64,000 bases of DNA from Ulvibacter algarum (GTDB lineage: Bacteria; Bacteroidota; Bacteroidia; Flavobacteriales; Flavobacteriaceae): assembly GCA_947488905.1 (NCBI GenBank), contig CANLBJ010000003.1, forward strand, positions 186,001 to 250,000. Direction: 5' to 3'. Position 1 is the stretch's first letter. The number at the start of each line of letters is the position of its first letter. Positions 35,371-43,678 of the stretch are shown here, one piece after another. A program made the position numbers and the translations under genes. The notes beneath the pieces are model-generated. The model had not been told where the DNA came from and did no database searches. It worked only from the letters and a program-made list of their open reading frames with translations.

Positions 35371-36309
35371 ATGCGCGGTCCTCTATTTTATTCTAAAATT
35401 TTACTTTTTGGTGAGTACGGAATCATTAAAGATTCTAAAGGACTTTCTATACCTTATAATTTTTATAATGGAGCACTTAAAATTGATGAACATCACACGG
35501 TTGCGACTACAAAATCTAACCAGAGTTTAAAACGTCTTGCTACATACCTAGAACAATTACAAAAAGATCAACCAGAGCTTGTTACTTTTGAGATTGAAGC
35601 ATTAAATGCAGATATCGCTAATGGGTTATATTTTGACAGCAGTATACCGCAAGGATACGGTGTAGGTAGTAGTGGTGCTCTTATTGCTGCCATTTATGAC
35701 AAATATGCTGTAGAAAAAATTACAGTGCTTGAAAATCTTACTCGCGAAAAACTATTAGAGCTTAAGACTATTTTTGCTGCAATGGAGAGTTTCTTTCACG
35801 GTAAATCTTCTGGTCTTGACCCTTTAAACTCTTACTTAAGTTTACCTATTTTAATCAATAGCACAACAGATGTAGAGAGCGCTAATATACCTTCTCAAAC
35901 CGTTGATGGCAAAGGAGCAGTTTTTTTATTAGACAGTGGCATCACTGGCGAAACAGCACCTATGGTAAACATCTTTATGGAAAACATGAAGCAAGAAGGT
36001 TTTAGAAAAATGCTTAAAGATCAGTTTGTAAAACATACAGATGACTGTGTTCACGATTTCTTAAAAGGAGATGTCAAATCTCTCTTCGGAAATGTGAAGC
36101 AATTAAGTAAAGTTGTTTTAGAAAACTTTAAACCTATGATACCAAAAGACTTTTTAAAGCTTTGGAAAAAAGGGATTGACACAAACGCCTACTACTTAAA
36201 ACTATGTGGCTCTGGTGGTGGCGGTTATATCTTAGGCTTTACAGAAGACATTGACAAAGCCCGCACAGAATTAAGCGACCATAAACTAGAAGTGGTTTAC
36301 AACTTCTAG
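35371..36309 (+). CDS. GHMP kinase, probable mevalonate kinase
   Basis: A 312-residue kinase. YSKILLFGEYGIIKDSKGLSIPY is the substrate-binding start, IPQGYGVGSSGALIAAI is the GHMP phosphate loop, and LCGSGGGGYILGFT is the third GHMP motif. Sequence features fit mevalonate kinase (or phosphomevalonate kinase) of the bacterial type; the neighbouring mvaD makes a mevalonate-pathway role likely, but which phosphorylation step is not decided here. An upstream -7 is at 35299. One CTTCGGAAA copy is at 36084. Confidence 0.85.
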   Translation: MRGPLFYSKILLFGEYGIIKDSKGLSIPYNFYNGALKIDEHHTVATTKSNQSLKRLATYLEQLQKDQPELVTFEIEALNADIANGLYFDSSIPQGYGVGSSGALIAAIYDKYAVEKITVLENLTREKLLELKTIFAAMESFFHGKSSGLDPLNSYLSLPILINSTTDVESANIPSQTVDGKGAVFLLDSGITGETAPMVNIFMENMKQEGFRKMLKDQFVKHTDDCVHDFLKGDVKSLFGNVKQLSKVVLENFKPMIPKDFLKLWKKGIDTNAYYLKLCGSGGGGYILGFTEDIDKARTELSDHKLEVVYNF

Positions 36310-36329
36310 CATTTCACAATTTTACTATT

Positions 36330-37235
36330 ATGTTTAGCCGAAAACAAAAACACATCTTGTTGAAGTTTTTCAGCTTGTTTTCTATTGTACGCGGCTACAA
36401 TATTCTTGTTATTGTCATAGCACAATACCTCACCTCTATATACATACTTGCACCAGAGCTACCAATAAGCGAGGTAGTTTTTGACCCCAATTTATTATGT
36501 TTAGTTTTAGCTAGTGCCGCTGCCATAGCCGGAGGCTACATTATAAACAACTTTTATGATAGTGAGAAAGATATAATTAATCGCCCCAATAAGACGATGC
36601 TGGATAAGATTGTAAGCCAGCAAACCAAGCTATCTAGTTACTTTGTTCTCAACTTGATTTCAGTATTTTTTGCCAGCTATGTAAGCTTTAAGGCAGTTGC
36701 TTTCTTCTCAGTTTATATTTTTATGATTTGGTTCTACTCTCATAAATTAAAGAAATATCCTTTTGTAGGTAATCTCGTGGCAGCCATCTTAGCAGTTATA
36801 CCATTCTTTGCCGTCTTTATTTACTACGGAAATTTTAACCACGTCATATTTGTTCACGCTACATTTTTGTTTCTACTAATCGCCATGCGGGAGCTTACTA
36901 AAGACCTAGAAAATATTAAAGGAGATCTCACCCAAAATTACAGAACCATACCTGTAGTCTATGGGGCAAAAATGTCTAAGCAGATGCTGTCTATACTAAG
37001 CTTGTTAACACTAATCCCAATCATACTTTTACTTACAAGATACGAGATTGGATACATGTATATATTCTTTATTGGAAGCGTTTTAGCATTATTGCTATTT
37101 AATTTTATACTCTGGAAATCTTCAAAAAAACTACATTACATTATTTTACACACCATACTTAAACTAATAATTGTGGTTGGCGTTTTTAGCATTGTATTGT
37201 TAAATGTAAACTTAGTCTTAAGTAGGCTTTTGTGA
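36330..37235 (+). CDS. UbiA-family prenyltransferase
   Basis: A 301-residue protein with about eight helices. The first Asp-rich motif is NNFYDSEKDIINRPNKTM (about 72-90), and the second is ELTKDLENIKGDLTQNYRTIPVVYG. UbiA enzymes attach a prenyl chain to an acceptor such as a quinone head group or a glycerol phosphate; the flavobacterial version next to mevalonate genes is often labelled geranylgeranylglycerol-phosphate transferase, but I cannot confirm the acceptor. It starts 20 bases after the kinase, so it is likely in the same operon. Confidence 0.88.
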   Translation: MFSRKQKHILLKFFSLFSIVRGYNILVIVIAQYLTSIYILAPELPISEVVFDPNLLCLVLASAAAIAGGYIINNFYDSEKDIINRPNKTMLDKIVSQQTKLSSYFVLNLISVFFASYVSFKAVAFFSVYIFMIWFYSHKLKKYPFVGNLVAAILAVIPFFAVFIYYGNFNHVIFVHATFLFLLIAMRELTKDLENIKGDLTQNYRTIPVVYGAKMSKQMLSILSLLTLIPIILLLTRYEIGYMYIFFIGSVLALLLFNFILWKSSKKLHYIILHTILKLIIVVGVFSIVLLNVNLVLSRLL

Positions 37236-37250
37236 TTAATTGAAATCTAA

Positions 37251-38051
37251 TTAACAACCTATCAAACCAAAAGAGACTACCAATTCTTGAGCTACCCTCT
37301 CCCCTTTTATATTTTCTGCTGGTGACCAAGCGCCTGGTAAATTTTGCATCAAACTAATCATCTTCTCATCTACCTTGGGATAAAAAGAAGTCCTATCAAG
37401 TCTTACATTCTCTACAGCTCCACTTTTAGTTACTGTAAAGTATAATTTTGCAGCCTGTAGCTTTTCTGGATCTATATTAGCCCTAACCTCTTCAGTGTTC
37501 ACTCGTAGATAATCTTTAAGCGTGTCTTCACTAAACATGTAAGAAGCTTGCTTTTCTGGAACAATAGTTAAGTACGGCGAAGTATAGTTGTTTTCTAAGC
37601 TATTCGCAAATTTGCTAAATTCTTGAAATTCTACCATCAACATAAGGCTCGTTGAATAGTCTAATGATCTCAATAATTTTAACTGTGCTTCTGTAAACGT
37701 CGCATTAGTTCCTTTTTCACTGGCAGGAGACATGATGATGCCTTCCATAATATGTATTGTGACAGAATTTATATGCTCCATTTTACTTATATCTTCTCTA
37801 TGGATAAAATCTTCTATTGATTTTGCATTTTGAACTACCTCTTTTTTTATAGCACCAAATCTCGGACCTATATCATAAATAAAAGCTTCAAAAACCTTGC
37901 TCTTAGGAGGGATTTCTGTTTGATTATTCATTGCCATCTCTTCGCTAATTTTTAGCTCAGACTCACTAACACTTAAACCTTCTTGAATGGCGTTTTTACA
38001 AGATGTAAAACTCATTAAGATCACACATACTATTAAAAGACACTTTTTCAT
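37251..38051 (-). CDS. Lipoprotein with TonB-C-like tail, unknown
   Basis: A 266-residue protein with a lipobox (LMSFTSC, Cys18). The central region is helical and unrecognised. The C-terminal 65 residues (AKLYFTVTKSGAVENVRLDR ... LPGAWSPAENIKGERVAQELVVSFG) follow the TonB_C pattern found in many Bacteroidota envelope proteins that do not energise transport. It converges on the UbiA gene across 15 bases; only a weak AT-rich inverted repeat lies between. Confidence 0.75.
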   Translation of the reverse strand: MKKCLLIVCVILMSFTSCKNAIQEGLSVSESELKISEEMAMNNQTEIPPKSKVFEAFIYDIGPRFGAIKKEVVQNAKSIEDFIHREDISKMEHINSVTIHIMEGIIMSPASEKGTNATFTEAQLKLLRSLDYSTSLMLMVEFQEFSKFANSLENNYTSPYLTIVPEKQASYMFSEDTLKDYLRVNTEEVRANIDPEKLQAAKLYFTVTKSGAVENVRLDRTSFYPKVDEKMISLMQNLPGAWSPAENIKGERVAQELVVSFGLIGC

Positions 38052-38247
38052 AACTATTCGATTTTTAATTGATATGCATCAAATGTATCGTAGATGAAAG
38101 GCAAGATGGTCAAAATTAATGTAAAAAAAGTGTGAAATTATTGTGAATACACTGTCTTTAATCAATCTAACACACTGAAAACTAAAATTTATTAAAAATC
38201 AAGGCATAATAATTTTAAAATCCATGTGTTAAAACTTTACACAAAAA

Positions 38248-39018
38248 CTATTCTCGTGATTTAATTAAAGTGATATTTTGTTTTTCTATTTCAGATAGTA
38301 AAGGGGTCACGTCTACGTTTTTAGACACATACCAACTTTGATTCTTAAAATACATATCCATTTTTCCTCCATCAATAAAATCGTGACCGTAGCGAGCAAA
38401 GATTTCATTTCTCATTATTTTTAATTCTTGGGCATCTAATGATTCAATATCACTTAAAGCAAGGAGTCTTGTTGACGCTTCTGGATAAAGACCAAACACA
38501 ATACCTTCATTAGCTGTTGGTGAGTTAATCACCTTAGAGTCACCAACTATTTTAATAGTTTCTGCAAGAGTTTTAGTTATTAAATCTGAATCTACTTTAG
38601 TTGACTTTAAGCTTACTAAATCTTCATTAGTGGCTTCTGGTAATGATGTTTTTGTTTTTAATGAAATGGTTCCTGTTAACTTTTTAACTCTGCCATTTCT
38701 TTTATATTGATATCCGTGGACCTCACCTGTGGAGAAGTCTGAATACAAAGAAAAAACTGTTTTATCCTTTTCTGCCCAACCTATTAATGTTGTATGATCA
38801 TTTATATGAATCGTGTTTATTTTCTCTTTTGCATCTGTACCTGTAATGCCCTCAACCCAATATAATTCTGTTGCAGAGATAAATGTCAGGTCAATTTTTA
38901 AATAATCTTTAAAATCATATTCAAACTCTTTACCGTAAACATTTTCGGTAGTCATATTTAACTGAGCGTAAGCCATTGAAGAAATTAGCACAAATAAAAG
39001 TAGAAGTGCGTTTTTCAT
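38248..39018 (-). CDS. Secreted YARHG-domain protein
   Basis: A 256-residue protein with a signal peptide (cleavage after MAYAQ). The C-terminal part LKIMRNEIFARYGHDFIDGGKMDMYFKNQSWYV is a YARHG domain, a small extracellular module of unknown function. The N-terminal region is beta-rich and not recognised. It stands alone with 197 bases to the preceding lipoprotein gene, both on the - strand. Confidence 0.85.
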   Translation of the reverse strand: MKNALLLLFVLISSMAYAQLNMTTENVYGKEFEYDFKDYLKIDLTFISATELYWVEGITGTDAKEKINTIHINDHTTLIGWAEKDKTVFSLYSDFSTGEVHGYQYKRNGRVKKLTGTISLKTKTSLPEATNEDLVSLKSTKVDSDLITKTLAETIKIVGDSKVINSPTANEGIVFGLYPEASTRLLALSDIESLDAQELKIMRNEIFARYGHDFIDGGKMDMYFKNQSWYVSKNVDVTPLLSEIEKQNITLIKSRE

Positions 39019-39391
39019 AGTTTTTATATTTTATAATTAATTTTTAAAATCCATTTATATCGTCTAAACCATTCAAATTTGAGCTCACTTATTAAATGAG
39101 TATAATTCTAATTAGTCAGATAATTCAAAAAATAAAGTTAGCAATAAATTGTAGTGATTACTGAGCAAAAATGTTAAAGATTCTTCGGCTTTTAAAATCT
39201 CTATTAGTTAATTCTTTGCTTTAATTATACCACCAAAACCACCCCATAAAAAAACCCCAACCAAAAGGCTAGGGTTTAAAATATTTAATATTTCCGAAGT
39301 AAGATTAACAATAAATCAATCTAACAACCTAAGGTGTTTGAGTGTCACGACAAAACGCTTTTGAGGCATTTTACCGAGATGTATCGAAGAC
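39019..39391. other. Intergenic stretch with one terminator and one CTTCGGAAA copy
   Basis: No gene seen. It contains a likely terminator at 39252-39277 and a copy of the window-wide nonamer at 39291-39299 (complement). The remainder is AT-rich. Confidence 0.6.
39252..39277 (-). terminator. Terminator of the acyl-CoA dehydrogenase gene
   Basis: AAACCC and GGGTTT arms with inner CC/GG pairing close a stem-loop; read on the - strand it is followed by seven T. It lies 114 bases beyond the dehydrogenase stop. Confidence 0.7.
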
Positions 39392-40534
39392 CTAATCTCT
39401 CAACAAACCTCTTGAGATCACAATTTTTTGCACCTCACTAGTTCCTTCATAAATCTGAGTAATCTTAGCATCACGCATCATACGTTCTACGTGATATTCT
39501 TTTACAAAACCGTTACCACCGTGCACTTGTACAGCTTCTACAGTAACTTCCATCGCAACTTTACTTGCTTTAAGTTTTGCCATTGCACTACTCATATCGT
39601 AGTTGATACCGTTATCCTTTTCCCAAGCAGATTTCATCACTAAGTGGCGAGCTGCTTCAATCTCAAGGTGCATATCTGCAAGTTTAAATGCAATTGCTTG
39701 GTGGTTGCAAATCTCTGTACCAAATGCCTTACGTATTTTTGAATAATCACGAGCCATCTCGTAAGCTCCTTGAGCAATACCTAGCGCTTGTGCTGCAATA
39801 CCAATACGACCACCAGATAGTGTTTTCATTGCAAATTTAAAACCAAAACCATCTTCACCTATTCTGTTTTCTTTAGGCACTTTAACATCGTTAAAGTTTA
39901 ATGTGTGTGTATCACTACCACGTATTCCTAGTTTATCTTCTTTAGGTCCAACTTCAAAACCTTCCCATGTTTTCTCAACAATAAAAGCATTGATACCCTT
40001 GTGACCTTTTTCTTTATCTGTTTGTGCGATTACAAGGTAAAAATCTGCAGATCCACCATTTGTAATCCAGTTTTTTGTACCATTTAATAAATAGTGGTCT
40101 CCCATATCTATTGCAGTAGTACGTTGTGATGTAGCATCACTACCCGCTTCTGGCTCACTTAAACAAAATGCTCCTATAGATTGCCCTGTAGCAAGTTTTG
40201 TTAAGTATTTTTGTTTTTGTTCTTCGTTACCATATGCCTCAAGACCGTAACACACTAATGAGTTATTTACAGAAACAATTACAGAAGCAGATGCATCTAC
40301 CTTGCTTAACTCTTCCATCACGATAACATAAGAAATAGCATCCATACCGCTACCGCCATATTTAGGGTCTACCATAAGGCCTAAAAACCCAAGTTCTCCC
40401 ATTTTCTTTACTTGCTCAGCAGGAAATTCTTGCTTGTTATCACGCTCTATAACGCCAGGCAGTAATTCTTGTTTTGCAAAATCACGTGCGGCATCACGTA
40501 TCATTAAATGTTCTTCAGATAGGTTAAAATCCAT
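39392..40534 (-). CDS. Short/medium-chain acyl-CoA dehydrogenase
   Basis: A 380-residue flavoprotein with the two acyl-CoA dehydrogenase signatures: AFCLSEPEAGSDA (about 124-136) and AKITQIYEGTSEVQKIVISRGLL near the end, where the Glu of YEGTSE is the catalytic base. The substrate-binding stretch GGRIGIAAQALGIAQGAYE is intact. Length is typical for SCAD/butyryl-CoA type enzymes. It should oxidise an acyl-CoA to the trans-2-enoyl form and pass electrons to ETF. A good promoter lies upstream (40560-40590). Confidence 0.94.
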   Translation of the reverse strand: MDFNLSEEHLMIRDAARDFAKQELLPGVIERDNKQEFPAEQVKKMGELGFLGLMVDPKYGGSGMDAISYVIVMEELSKVDASASVIVSVNNSLVCYGLEAYGNEEQKQKYLTKLATGQSIGAFCLSEPEAGSDATSQRTTAIDMGDHYLLNGTKNWITNGGSADFYLVIAQTDKEKGHKGINAFIVEKTWEGFEVGPKEDKLGIRGSDTHTLNFNDVKVPKENRIGEDGFGFKFAMKTLSGGRIGIAAQALGIAQGAYEMARDYSKIRKAFGTEICNHQAIAFKLADMHLEIEAARHLVMKSAWEKDNGINYDMSSAMAKLKASKVAMEVTVEAVQVHGGNGFVKEYHVERMMRDAKITQIYEGTSEVQKIVISRGLLRD

Positions 40535-40937
40535 AGTATATTCTTGTTTTTTGAGATTGCAAAGATAGTTTTTAAATATCTAGTTTTCAAGGAGTGTTTT
40601 CTTAAAAATTTGAAGCCTTTTTCTTCGGAAATATTAAATTGAGAGATAATTGTGATAGGCTTGTACCAGTTTAGAAACCTCTTGACTGCGCTCTAGGAGA
40701 CATATTCTTGTGCTTAGTTAGCTACATTAAAGACGTCTTTACTACAGTTTATATTGAGCTTGTCAAAGCATACTACTAATAGGGTAATAAAATGCAGAAA
40801 CTTTAAAAAACTATAACTAGTTGATTTTGTATTGTGCAGTATGCTTTAGTAAACGATCAAGAATCAAACCATCCATTAACAGCCCGAAAAACTAATTAAT
40901 CATCACTATATTTACCCCCATTAAACAACTCAAACTA
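40535..40937. other. Intergenic stretch with repeat debris, no gene seen
   Basis: No usable frame. It contains the dehydrogenase promoter, a CTTCGGAAA copy at 40623-40631, a degenerate REP-like piece CCTCTTGACTGCGCTCTAGG at 40678-40697 resembling 53775-53794, and a 10-bp inverted repeat AAAGCATACT (40765-40774) / AGTATGCTTT (40838-40847) with a 63-base spacer. A TATATTTA at 40907-40914 may be the anmK -7 element. Confidence 0.55.
40560..40590 (-). promoter_or_regulatory. Promoter of the acyl-CoA dehydrogenase gene
   Basis: On the - strand TTG (40590-40588), a 20-base spacer, then TATCTTTG (40567-40560): an exact TAnnTTTG element 26 bases before the start codon. Confidence 0.75.
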
Positions 40938-42020
40938 TTGAAAAAAGAAAACTATAAAGTATTAGGTGTGATGAGCGGCACATCTCTTGACGGGATAGAT
41001 ATTGCTGTATGTAATTTTACACCTCCCCAAAGTTCAAGTACCGCAAGATGGGAATATAGTTTAGGCAAAGCTGAGACAATACCCTATCCTAAACAATGGA
41101 AAGATAAGCTAAAAGCTGCCGTGTCTTTTGACCCTGAAGCACTAATAGAACTAGATAAAGAGTACACCACTTTTTTAGCGCATTGTATTCTTACATTTAT
41201 AGAAGATAATAATATCAAATACCTAGATGCAGTTTGCAGCCATGGTCACACTATTTTACACCAGCCTAAAGATGGCATTACATTACAAATAGGTAATCTA
41301 GAGCACATTTCAGAAATACTAAAACAAACTGTCGTTTGTGATTTTAGGGTACAAGATGTAGCAATGGGTGGCCAAGGGGCGCCATTAGTCCCAATAGGTG
41401 ATCAGTTGCTTTTTAGAGAATATGACTATTGTCTAAATCTAGGCGGTTTTGCAAATATTTCTACTCAAAGATTTTACAAGAGATTAGCATATGATATTTG
41501 CCCAGTAAATATTGTTCTAAATAATTTATGCGAAAAAATTGGCTTGCCCTACGATGATAACGGAACTATTGCACGTACCGGAAAAGTTTATGATCGTTTA
41601 TTAAAAAAACTAAACAGGTTAGATTTTTACCACCAAAAACCACCTAAATCTTTGGGACTAGAATGGGTAAAAGAACATGTTTTTCCCATAGTAGAAACAA
41701 CGGGACTAAAAGAGCAAGACGCAATAGCGTTATTTACAGTACACGCTGCTGAGCAAATTGCTGCGCATATTGAACCCAATTCTAGTGTATTAATTACAGG
41801 AGGTGGTGCTTATAATAGCTTTTTAATAGAAAAAATAAGTGAATTTGCAAAAGTTGATATACACATCCCAGAACCTAATTTAATAGAATTTAAAGAAGCA
41901 CTTATTTTTGGTTTCTTAGGGGTACGAAAGTTACGAGAAGAAATAAATTGCTTATCTAGTGTTACTGGAGCAAAAGTAGATCACTGTAGCGGAGTTGTTC
42001 ACAAAAAAAATCCTCACTAA
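40938..42020 (+). CDS. anmK: Anhydro-N-acetylmuramic acid kinase
   Basis: A 360-residue ASKHA-family kinase that recycles peptidoglycan by phosphorylating and hydrolysing anhydro-MurNAc to MurNAc-6-phosphate. The start VLGVMSGTSLDGIDIAVC is the family signature; VCSHGHTILHQP, NLGGFANIS and LITGGGAYNSFLI are the other ATP and substrate motifs. The start codon is TTG at 40938. The last codons overlap the hairpin that ends the converging sigma operon. The length is normal and the frame is intact. Confidence 0.95.
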   Translation: MKKENYKVLGVMSGTSLDGIDIAVCNFTPPQSSSTARWEYSLGKAETIPYPKQWKDKLKAAVSFDPEALIELDKEYTTFLAHCILTFIEDNNIKYLDAVCSHGHTILHQPKDGITLQIGNLEHISEILKQTVVCDFRVQDVAMGGQGAPLVPIGDQLLFREYDYCLNLGGFANISTQRFYKRLAYDICPVNIVLNNLCEKIGLPYDDNGTIARTGKVYDRLLKKLNRLDFYHQKPPKSLGLEWVKEHVFPIVETTGLKEQDAIALFTVHAAEQIAAHIEPNSSVLITGGGAYNSFLIEKISEFAKVDIHIPEPNLIEFKEALIFGFLGVRKLREEINCLSSVTGAKVDHCSGVVHKKNPH

Positions 42021-42032
42021 AAATAGTGAGGA
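42011..42032 (-). terminator. Terminator of the ECF sigma operon, overlapping the anmK 3' end
   Basis: TCCTCACTA (42011-42019) pairs with TAGTGAGGA (42024-42032), loop AAAA. On the - strand it is followed by T8. Its U-tract and stem lie inside the last codons of anmK, so the sequence serves both as protein code and as terminator. Confidence 0.88.
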
Positions 42033-42059
42033 CCCTCTAACCAATTAATCATCTAACAA

Positions 42060-42536
42060 TTACTTTTTATCTTTTCGAGAACGACGTCTTGCGCTAAAGA
42101 TTTTTGAAAAATCTTTACTTAACTCATTAAAATTTTCAACTTGATCTTCTCTACAAAGAGCTTTTACTTTCATAAAGTGATTGTAATGTGCAATTTCAAT
42201 ACTCTCTTGCAGATCACCTATTTGCGAGGCTAATGAATCAACATTTGTAACTTTATCATCACTTAGCGCATCAAATATTTTGATTTTAACTTCCCAGATT
42301 AATGAGTCATTATCCCTTATCTCTTTTTTGTGTATATCTACAAGCGCATTAAAACTTGCCTCTTGCTCACTGTTTAAATCAAGCTTTTTTACCACCATCT
42401 CTCTAGGGTTGTGGCGCGGTTCACCGCCTCTATTAAAATCGCCTCTGTGTCTTGTAAAAAAGAAAGCTAATATTAAAAGATTAACAGCAAGAAGACCAAT
42501 AATACCTATGGTAAGTTTTCTATTAGTTGTCATCAT
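42060..42536 (-). CDS. Spy/CpxP-like (LTXXQ-type) envelope protein of a sigma operon
   Basis: A 158-residue protein with one N-terminal membrane helix (about 8-27) and a helical, charged periplasmic domain. The segment KKLDLNSEQEASFNALVDIHKKEI resembles the first helix and LTxxQ region of Spy/CpxP and of Bacteroidota 'periplasmic heavy metal sensor' proteins. It overlaps the previous gene by 14 bases. A chaperone or sensing role at the envelope is an inference from context. Confidence 0.78.
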   Translation of the reverse strand: MMTTNRKLTIGIIGLLAVNLLILAFFFTRHRGDFNRGGEPRHNPREMVVKKLDLNSEQEASFNALVDIHKKEIRDNDSLIWEVKIKIFDALSDDKVTNVDSLASQIGDLQESIEIAHYNHFMKVKALCREDQVENFNELSKDFSKIFSARRRSRKDKK

Positions 42537-42807
42537 ATATTGTATTTGAGTTAACAGAAACTATAGCTATTGTAGCATCTGTATCTACAGTAGTCGGCGT
42601 CATTATAACATAAGCCTCAACACAAAGTAAAAGGCCACAAAGTATTGCAGCAATCCTTAAAAGGCTCCAAGGGGTAGTTTCTACCTCACGATTTTTAATG
42701 CGCTGTTTTATAGCTGCATACAACTTAGGATCTGGCTGAACCTTTTGTATATTTTTTAATAAGTCTTCTGGACGTTCCATATGTTTATTTGACGTTTTTT
42801 CTTTCAT
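42523..42807 (-). CDS. Small single-helix protein, probable anti-sigma factor
   Basis: A 94-residue protein with a cytoplasmic N-terminal segment (LLKNIQKVQPDPKLYAAIKQRI) and one membrane helix (about 48-68). Position directly after an ECF sigma gene, with a 4-base overlap (ATGA), and the size and topology, suggest an anti-sigma factor. No zinc-binding (ZAS) motif is present. The stop overlaps the start of the Spy-like gene. Confidence 0.7.
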   Translation of the reverse strand: MKEKTSNKHMERPEDLLKNIQKVQPDPKLYAAIKQRIKNREVETTPWSLLRIAAILCGLLLCVEAYVIMTPTTVDTDATIAIVSVNSNTIYDDN

Positions 42808-43316
42808 AATCCTTCGGCATTGGTAAGTATTTTTTTTAGGTTTGTTTTAGCTCTTTGAAAAATAGACTCAATGGCCTTTAGTGATTTGTCTAAAATTTCT
42901 GCCACTTCTTTTTGAGAAAGGTCATCTACTTTTAAAAGTATAAGAACCGTACGTTGATTTTCTGGCAATTGATTAATGGCATTAAATAATCGTGCCATAT
43001 TTTCTTTATTCTCAAGTAGGACACCTGGGTGATTAAAATCTCCCACATATTCAAGTGCAGTATCATCACTGTTTTTAAAAGCGGCTCTTTTTTTTCTATT
43101 CTTTGCTTTAATAAAATCTAAAGAGGTGTTTATTGTGATTCTATAAACCCAAGTTTTTAAAGCAGAACCTCCTTTAAAGGTACTGTGTTTATCATAAACC
43201 TTCACAAAAACATCTTGTGTAATCTCTTCTGCATCTTCTTTATTTTGCACATACTGCAGCGCCACGTTATAAACGAGCGAGGAGTGTTTTAAATAAATAG
43301 ATTCAAAATTCAACAA
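42804..43316 (-). CDS. ECF-type RNA polymerase sigma factor
   Basis: A 170-residue sigma-70 family protein of the ECF class. Region 2 has NKEDAEEITQDVFVKVYDKHSTFKG and LKTWVYRITINTSLDFIK; region 4 has LPENQRTVLILLKVDDLSQKEVAEIL and SLKAIESIFQRAKTNLKKIL. It is the first gene of a three-gene operon with its likely anti-sigma factor and a Spy-like protein. Its regulon is unknown. Confidence 0.94.
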   Translation of the reverse strand: MLNFESIYLKHSSLVYNVALQYVQNKEDAEEITQDVFVKVYDKHSTFKGGSALKTWVYRITINTSLDFIKAKNRKKRAAFKNSDDTALEYVGDFNHPGVLLENKENMARLFNAINQLPENQRTVLILLKVDDLSQKEVAEILDKSLKAIESIFQRAKTNLKKILTNAEGL

Positions 43317-43678
43317 AGAAAGCTTTATTACTGCAAGTTAGATGTTTTTGCACTTATAATTAAATGTAAATTGACCTGTGAACATCCATCTTATAAATTT
43401 TACATAAAAGAAACAAAAACACATATCCATTTATTTATATTTGCCTTGTTATTTTAAAGGCTTTGCCAAGAAGTAACTTAGCAAATTGTAGCTTTGGCTA
43501 CAGTACATTATTTATTTAGACGACCAATCAATAAAATTCCTTCTTATTATTATGAATCAATTATAGCTTTACTGCAAAATATCCTAGCAAGCTTCACGTT
43601 TAGAACATTTTCGCGTAAGCTAAAAAATCATTTTTGAAATCATTTAATAAAATTATATCTGCAAAAGCAGACATTGAT
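43317..43678. other. Long intergenic leader upstream of the Glu/Leu-type dehydrogenase
   Basis: No gene is seen. A TATATTTG at 43436-43443 is an exact -7 element with no clear -33; if used, the transcript has a leader of about 230 bases. It contains GTAGC-TTTG-GCTAC (43487-43500), a stem with a tetraloop, and an imperfect AGCTT...AAGCT pairing near 43590-43620. A TTG at 43634 could also start translation but adds 15 residues of no conserved look. Confidence 0.45.
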
